NCBI GenBank assembly: GCA_964625865.1
Contig: CAZVEV010000081.1
Location: forward strand, 1 to 20,858
Direction: 5' to 3'
DNA from: CAZVEV01 sp964625865
GTDB lineage: Bacteria > Planctomycetota > Phycisphaerae > SM23-33
DNA: 20,858 nucleotides
Below are positions 17,015 through 20,858 of the stretch, in pieces. Within the stretch, counting starts at the first letter, position 1. Each line of letters opens with the position of its first letter. A program made the translations under genes and the position numbers. Under the pieces are notes generated by a model that saw only the letters and a program-made list of their open reading frames with translations, did no database searches and was not told the origin of the DNA.

Positions 17015-17037
17015 GCTGGGTCGCTTAAGCGACCAGC
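17015..17037. terminator. Palindromic hairpin between convergent moxR and glpD, probable bidirectional terminator
   Basis: A perfect 16-base palindrome GGTCGCTTAAGCGACC (17019-17034), extended by GCTG/CAGC with one bulged G, lies midway in the 118-base convergent gap. There is no T-run on either side, so termination strength is uncertain. It could instead be a protein-binding palindrome. Confidence 0.5.
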
Positions 17038-17075
17038 CCGCCGGGCGCGATTCGACACCGATGGCGTGATCGACT

Positions 17076-18794
17076 CTAATGGAGTTCGATGCTGTGTCGG
17101 TCGCGGAGGATGTCGACGGTTCGCTCGCGCTCCGCGTCGGTCTGCTGCCGTGACCAGTCGCGGATTACACTTACGATGGCCAGCAGTTCGTCAAGCAGTT
17201 CGCCGGTCAGTTCGCCGAGAAGGGCGATGGCGGTGCGGCGCAGGACAAGATCGTCCAGGTGCATCACGTCCTCGTTGCGGACGATGAACTCGATTTCCCG
17301 GACGGTGTACGTGGCGTGATGGGTCAGCGGACGGTCGCCGGCTGCGGCGCAGAAGGCCCCCACGTCGGCCGCCCGCGTGCCGTAACGCTCCAGCAGGCGC
17401 TCGGCGCGGTCCCTGTCGACACGGCCGCGGTCGCGAAGGTCGGCGAGGTAGGCTCGCCTGGCACTGTCGTCGGCCGGGAAGTCCCTGCCCCCGCCGATGG
17501 GCACGTCTCGCGTGTCGATGTGGCGAGGCAGGTCGAGCCGGTCCAGGATGTTGTCGGCGACCTGTTCGGAAAAGGCGCGGAATGTGGTCCACTTCCCGCC
17601 GACCATCGAGAGGACCGGGAACTCGTGGGCGTCGTTCGGTTCGATGACGTCGCAGAGATGGTCGCGACTGACCTGCCCGGTGGTGGACTCGTCGCTGTAT
17701 CGCAGCGGGCGAACGCCGGAGAAGCGGCTGACGATGTCGTCGCGGCTGACCGTCACGCCGGGCAGGGCCTCGCCGATCGCGTCGAGGATGTAATCGACTT
17801 CGTCCTCCTCGCACCGCGCGTCGTCGGGGTCCTCTATCCGAATGTCGGTCGAGCCGATCAGGGCCTTGCCCAGCCACGGCAGGGCCACCGAGACCCGCCC
17901 GTCGGGCGTCTCATAGTAGATCATCTCGCCGTCGAGGGCGGCCAGCAGGTCCGGGTTGTCGAGCACGAGGTGCCCCCCCTTCGTGCCGCCGATCAGTTGT
18001 GTTTCGAGTCCGATGCGACTGTTGGCCAGGTCGATCCAGGCACCGGTGGCGTTGACCACGGTGCGCGGCCGCACGCGGATGTCCTTGCCCGTCAGTTCGT
18101 CGCGGAGCACGACGTGGCTTCCCGATGCGCCGGCCAGTGACGCGTAGTTTAGCGCCCTTGCCTGTGGGCAGGCGGCCCGGGCGTCGAGAACCAGCTCGAC
18201 GCAAAGCCGTTCGGGATAGCTGATCCACGCGTCGTAGTACGTGGCGGTGCAGATCGTCTCCGGATGGAGGGCCGGTCTGCGCACCATCGCCTTGTCGCGC
18301 GAGGCGAAACGGTGTTTGGGCATGATCCGGTGCTTGCGCGTGAAGATGTCGTAGAACATCAGGCCGATCTTGACCATGATCGATCCGCGGTGGGCCGGGC
18401 GATGGCCCCCGAGGTGCAGGAACCGTCGGATGGCAGTCATTGCCCCGCTGAGTCGGTAAAACAGGGGGATGGTCGTCGGCAGGGGGGCTACGTAGTGCGG
18501 GGCGTTGAGCAGCAGGCGATTGCGTTCGATCACGGACTCGCGGACGAGGCGGAATTCACCGAACTCGAGATACCGCAGCCCGCCGTGGATCATCCGCGAC
18601 GGCGCGGCGCTGGCGCCGCTGCAGAAGTCCCCGCGGTCGACCAGCAGCACGTCAACACCCTGGAGGGCCAACTCCCTGAACAGCCCCACCCCGTTGACTC
18701 CGGCCCCGACGATGAGCACCGATACGTCCGGGGCGCTGCGGAGTGCGCTCACCGTGCGAGATCTCAGGTCTGTCACCGCTTCGGAATCACTCAT
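17076..18794 (-). CDS. glpD: FAD-dependent glycerol-3-phosphate dehydrogenase (GlpD type)
   Basis: A membrane-associated flavoenzyme oxidising sn-glycerol 3-phosphate to dihydroxyacetone phosphate and passing electrons to quinone. The 572 residues from the ATG at 18794 (AAGGA nine bases upstream) match family length. The open frame further upstream gives a low-quality N-terminus and is rejected. Seen motifs: dinucleotide-binding VGAGVNGVG (29-37), 'LLVDRGDFCSG' (50-60), 'SRMIHGGLRYLEFGE' (66-80), 'VVNATGAWID' (246-255), 'GGTKGGHLVLD' (269-279), 'LIGSTD' (312-317), 'FSGVRPL' (358-364) and 'VGGKWTTFR' (398-406), plus the C-terminal helical domain with 'EIEFIVRNEDVMHLDDLVLRRTAIAL'. The residues after the GxGxxG are somewhat divergent from the enterobacterial enzyme. 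No glycerol kinase, facilitator or glpR-like gene lies in view, so it may serve phospholipid-derived glycerol phosphate. Promoter not identified. Confidence 0.92.
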   Translation of the reverse strand: MSDSEAVTDLRSRTVSALRSAPDVSVLIVGAGVNGVGLFRELALQGVDVLLVDRGDFCSGASAAPSRMIHGGLRYLEFGEFRLVRESVIERNRLLLNAPHYVAPLPTTIPLFYRLSGAMTAIRRFLHLGGHRPAHRGSIMVKIGLMFYDIFTRKHRIMPKHRFASRDKAMVRRPALHPETICTATYYDAWISYPERLCVELVLDARAACPQARALNYASLAGASGSHVVLRDELTGKDIRVRPRTVVNATGAWIDLANSRIGLETQLIGGTKGGHLVLDNPDLLAALDGEMIYYETPDGRVSVALPWLGKALIGSTDIRIEDPDDARCEEDEVDYILDAIGEALPGVTVSRDDIVSRFSGVRPLRYSDESTTGQVSRDHLCDVIEPNDAHEFPVLSMVGGKWTTFRAFSEQVADNILDRLDLPRHIDTRDVPIGGGRDFPADDSARRAYLADLRDRGRVDRDRAERLLERYGTRAADVGAFCAAAGDRPLTHHATYTVREIEFIVRNEDVMHLDDLVLRRTAIALLGELTGELLDELLAIVSVIRDWSRQQTDAERERTVDILRDRHSIELH

Positions 18795-18994
18795 TTTGGA
18801 TGGTCCTTCTCCGCGACAAGGGCGGCGGTCCCGCCCCGGATTACCGACGGGCCCTGTTGTCCCACGATTTCCATTCGATCCTCTCCCCGTCCAATCGACT
18901 GGATCAGACGCCATACGCCCGCGCATATCGCGCGACCAGATCGTAATCGCCGACTGTGCGGGATGCAAGTTCGGGGCGCGGAAACTGCAATCCT

Positions 18995-19016
18995 CATGGC
19001 CACTGAAGTGGCCATG
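18995..19016 (-). terminator. Perfect inverted repeat downstream of the VKOR-DsbA gene, terminator-like
   Basis: Arms CATGGCCACT (18995-19004) and AGTGGCCATG (19007-19016) around GA form a 10-bp stem that begins 18 bases after the VKOR-DsbA stop on the minus strand. It lies about 200 bases upstream of the glpD start, so it insulates glpD. The tight centre and lack of T-run mean an operator role is also possible. Confidence 0.45.
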
Positions 19017-19033
19017 CCCCGGATGCGCGGCGG

Positions 19034-20239
19034 TCAGTGGTGTTCGAGTTGGTGAGCGATCAGGAACCGCAGCGTGCGGGGGCGGGTATCGTGGACCCGG
19101 CGCCCGTTGATGAACACCGAGGGCGTGCCGTCAACACCCAGGCTGATTCCCAGGTCGATGTCTGCCCGGACCTTGGCGCGGGCCCCTTCGCTGCCGCCGT
19201 GGGCCTCGAACCGGTCGGCGTCCAGACCGAGGTGCTTGGCCATCGATTTGAGGGTGACCTTGCCTTCGCTGCGCGGCATGAACAGGGCGTCGTGGAAGGC
19301 CCAGAACTTGCCCTGATCCCGAGCGGCCTCGGCGGCCAGGGCGGCATGACACGCACCGGGGTGCAACGCCTTCTTGACCAGAGGATTGCACGTGCTGTCC
19401 AGCGGGAAGTGCTTGAAGATGATCTGCAACTTCCCGTCGAACAGCTTCGCCAACGCCGGTATCGTCCGCGACAGGCGCGTACAGCCGGGACACTGGAAAT
19501 CACTGAACACGACCATGCGAACCGGTGCGTCGGCCGGGCCGAGACGCGGGTCGGCGGCGGCCAGGGGAATCTCCTTCTGCGGGCTCGACTCGAACAGGGC
19601 AACGGCTTCGGCGGGGTCAAACGGTCCGCCCGTCGATCGGGCCTGGACCGCCACCTCGACATAGACCCACTGGTAGATAACTACCGCTACAAGCCCCGCA
19701 ACGAGGAACCCCACGATCTTCCACTTCGCGGCGGTTGGATCGGGGGTCGCGCCTCCCACGAGATACCTCCCCGCGGCGACCACGGCCCGACTTATATCGC
19801 CCATGGGGCCCCCGGTCAGTCGCTTCAGTGGAAACACCAGCGTCAGGTTGATCGCGTGGATCACGGCGCACAGCGGACAGAATGGCGCCAGGCCGCTGAC
19901 CATCGCAACGAACAGGACGACGCTGCCCAACGCCGCGGCCAGTGCGATCACCAGTGCCGCAACAGTGGCCTCGAAACGGAAGGCGTCTCCCATGGACCAG
20001 CCCAGCAGCAGCAGAGCCGCCAGCGTGCCGTGGCAGACCAGTCCCCAGCCTGCCAGCGGAAGGCCCATCTGAACAGCCCAAGGGCTCCGCAGCGCCTTGT
20101 CGCACCCGGCGCCGAAGACGGCTGAGCAGAAGTCAGGCCCGACCCGGGCCGAGAGGTCACTCAACGCGAAGTGGCGAAACAGAAGATAGCCGGACACCGC
20201 CAGTGCCAGGGCGATCAGGGTGAGAGTGATCGTTTTCAC
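19034..20239 (-). CDS. VKOR-DsbA fusion: membrane disulfide-generating oxidoreductase
   Basis: A two-part protein for making disulfide bonds in exported proteins: an inner-membrane quinone-linked VKOR domain that re-oxidises a fused periplasmic thioredoxin-fold (DsbA-like) domain. Numbered from the GTG at 20239 (401 residues), the VKOR part (about 1-150) has four to five helices, the loop pair Cys38/Cys46 and the quinone-side CPLC (121-124). A further helix (about 174-193) leads to the DsbA-like part (about 230-401), with catalytic CPGC (250-253) in 'FSDFQCPGC' and the cis-proline in 'GVDGTPSVFINGR' (Pro373). Two extra cysteines (284, 297) are typical of this thioredoxin subfamily. An upstream in-frame TTG (20257) lacks a ribosome site, while GGAG lies 12 bases before the GTG, so the exact start is uncertain. 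A hairpin separates it from the small secreted gene upstream. Confidence 0.9.
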   Translation of the reverse strand: MKTITLTLIALALAVSGYLLFRHFALSDLSARVGPDFCSAVFGAGCDKALRSPWAVQMGLPLAGWGLVCHGTLAALLLLGWSMGDAFRFEATVAALVIALAAALGSVVLFVAMVSGLAPFCPLCAVIHAINLTLVFPLKRLTGGPMGDISRAVVAAGRYLVGGATPDPTAAKWKIVGFLVAGLVAVVIYQWVYVEVAVQARSTGGPFDPAEAVALFESSPQKEIPLAAADPRLGPADAPVRMVVFSDFQCPGCTRLSRTIPALAKLFDGKLQIIFKHFPLDSTCNPLVKKALHPGACHAALAAEAARDQGKFWAFHDALFMPRSEGKVTLKSMAKHLGLDADRFEAHGGSEGARAKVRADIDLGISLGVDGTPSVFINGRRVHDTRPRTLRFLIAHQLEHH

Positions 20240-20260
20240 AAAGGGTTCAGTCTCCAATAC

Positions 20261-20301
20261 GAAGGAGGCTGCGGGGCTCGCGGCCCCGCAGCGACTCCTT
20301 C
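20261..20301 (-). terminator. Two-tier hairpin between the small secreted gene and the VKOR-DsbA gene
   Basis: Inner 9-bp arms GCTGCGGGG (20268-20276) and CCCCGCAGC (20284-20292) enclose a 7-base loop. After a two-base bulge, outer arms GAAGGAG (20261-20267) and CTCCTTC (20295-20301) add seven pairs. It starts 29 bases after the upstream stop. No T-run of note follows, so it may terminate, attenuate, or sequester the region before the VKOR-DsbA start. Confidence 0.6.
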
Positions 20302-20329
20302 ACGTACGATTGGGGTCTGTCAGGCCGGT

Positions 20330-20674
20330 TCAGGGAAGACGTGCAGCGCAGTTGGCGCCTTCCAGATCCAGCTCATACCACTCGGCAAGTTCGCCCCAGG
20401 TATGTCCAGCCCAGGGGCCTTCCTCGTCGAGGGCACTGAAGTCCGTGGAATCGCCGTGTGCGAGATGGGCTGGGACGGCATTCTCGGACACGTTGATGAC
20501 ATGGCCGACAATGAGGATGCCTCCGGACATCAGGGGCGAACTGTCGGTGGCATGGCAGATGGCGACCTTCACCGGCTGGGCCGGGACTCCGCCCTTCTTG
20601 GCGATAGCCTCATGGCTGAACGATAGCGCGACGAGTAAGCTCGCCACGCACAGCACGACAATCAGACGTTTCAT
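20330..20674 (-). CDS. Small secreted protein with ICH...SENAVPAHLAHGD motif
   Basis: A 114-residue protein from the ATG at 20674, with AGGAG seven bases upstream; the in-frame TTG two codons earlier is less likely. Residues 1-26 are a signal peptide (MKRLIVVLCVASLLVALSFS then HEAIA). The mature part has 'KVAICHAT' (36-43) and 'VSENAVPAHLAHGD' (62-75). This pairing recurs, often as repeats or C-terminal modules, in many bacterial exported proteins as '(V)xICHxT...I.VSxxAVxAHLxHGD', and to my knowledge has no assigned function. Here it stands alone with a 39-residue acidic extension rich in Trp and Glu. Only two cysteines (40 and 109) remain after the signal peptide, and histidines 41, 58, 70 and 73 plus Asp75 could bind metal. 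The neighbouring VKOR-DsbA gene on the same strand makes a disulfide likely. Function unknown. Confidence 0.78.
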   Translation of the reverse strand: MKRLIVVLCVASLLVALSFSHEAIAKKGGVPAQPVKVAICHATDSSPLMSGGILIVGHVINVSENAVPAHLAHGDSTDFSALDEEGPWAGHTWGELAEWYELDLEGANCAARLP

Positions 20675-20813
20675 GGTCAATCTCCTGATACGAGGGCCTC
20701 TACCACTTGCGCTTCCCGGTGAAGCGTCTCACTCAGAACTTGGTGTGATCCAACCCATCCTTGAGTTGCCACTTAGGACGGCCCCTGCTGCATCTTCCCT
20801 GAAAGTAACCGTT

Positions 20814-20831
20814 CAGGCCCATTCGGGCCTG
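20814..20831. terminator. Short hairpin near the window end, terminator-like
   Basis: CAGGCCC (20814-20820) and GGGCCTG (20825-20831) enclose ATTC, followed on the plus strand by TGATGTTTCTCT. It could end a gene outside the window or lie in the leader of the small secreted gene. No gene is supported between 20675 and the window end. Confidence 0.35.
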
Positions 20832-20858
20832 TGATGTTTCTCTGGCGGGGCAGCGTAC

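Noticed and set aside
20220..20834. Plus-strand frame of 204 codons at the right end
   Set aside because: It is antisense to the small secreted gene, which has a signal peptide, ribosome site and a recognised motif, and runs through two hairpins.

Overview
The window reads as high-GC chromosomal DNA from a Planctomycetota-like bacterium, probably an uncultured lineage assembled from a metagenome. The taxonomic pointers are family-level. They are a MoxR ATPase beside secreted proteins that join a squalene-cyclase-like helical toroid to DUF4159 domains, several large secreted proteins of unknown function, a VKOR-DsbA fusion, and a small secreted protein with the 'ICH...SENAVPAHLAHGD' motif. No rRNA, tRNA, CRISPR array, transposase or integrase was seen. 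A run of ten N at 7511-7520 marks a scaffold join, so the order across that point is less certain than elsewhere.

Layout. (1) 1-5174, minus strand: a tightly packed tripartite efflux operon transcribed as tetR-type regulator, TolC-like outer-membrane lipoprotein, membrane fusion protein, MacB/LolD-type ATPase and FtsX/MacB-type permease. The permease is cut by the window edge. A perfect inverted repeat (ACTGAC-TG-GTCAGT) just upstream of the regulator is a good operator candidate. (2) 5299-7356, minus: a large secreted protein, probably mostly alpha/alpha toroid with beta domains at both ends. (3) 7357-7881: a very GC-rich intergenic stretch of about 525 bases containing the N gap. (4) 7882-8739, plus: a four-helix membrane protein, convergent across a hairpin with (5) 8791-9675/9678, minus: a secreted protein with an apparent threefold internal repeat and a clear sigma-70-like promoter. 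(6) 9760-15726, minus: an operon of two paralogous toroid/DUF4159 exoproteins followed by a GT87-type (DUF2029) membrane glycosyltransferase, divergent from (7) 15872-16957, plus: a MoxR AAA+ ATPase. (8) 17076-18794, minus: glycerol-3-phosphate dehydrogenase (glpD-type). (9) 19034-20239, minus: a VKOR-DsbA disulfide-forming fusion. (10) 20330-20674, minus: a small secreted two-cysteine protein with the AHLAHGD motif.

How the genes may work together. The efflux operon is self-contained and probably autoregulated by its TetR repressor. The MoxR/DUF4159/toroid/GT87 block looks like a cell-envelope assembly or remodelling module. The toroids lack the class II cyclase DxDD signature, so they are unlikely to be terpene cyclases. 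The VKOR-DsbA gene would oxidise exported cysteines, and its upstream neighbour is a small exported protein with exactly two mature cysteines, which makes it a plausible but unproven client. The most novel targets are the envelope module, the small AHLAHGD protein, and the two secreted proteins of unknown function.
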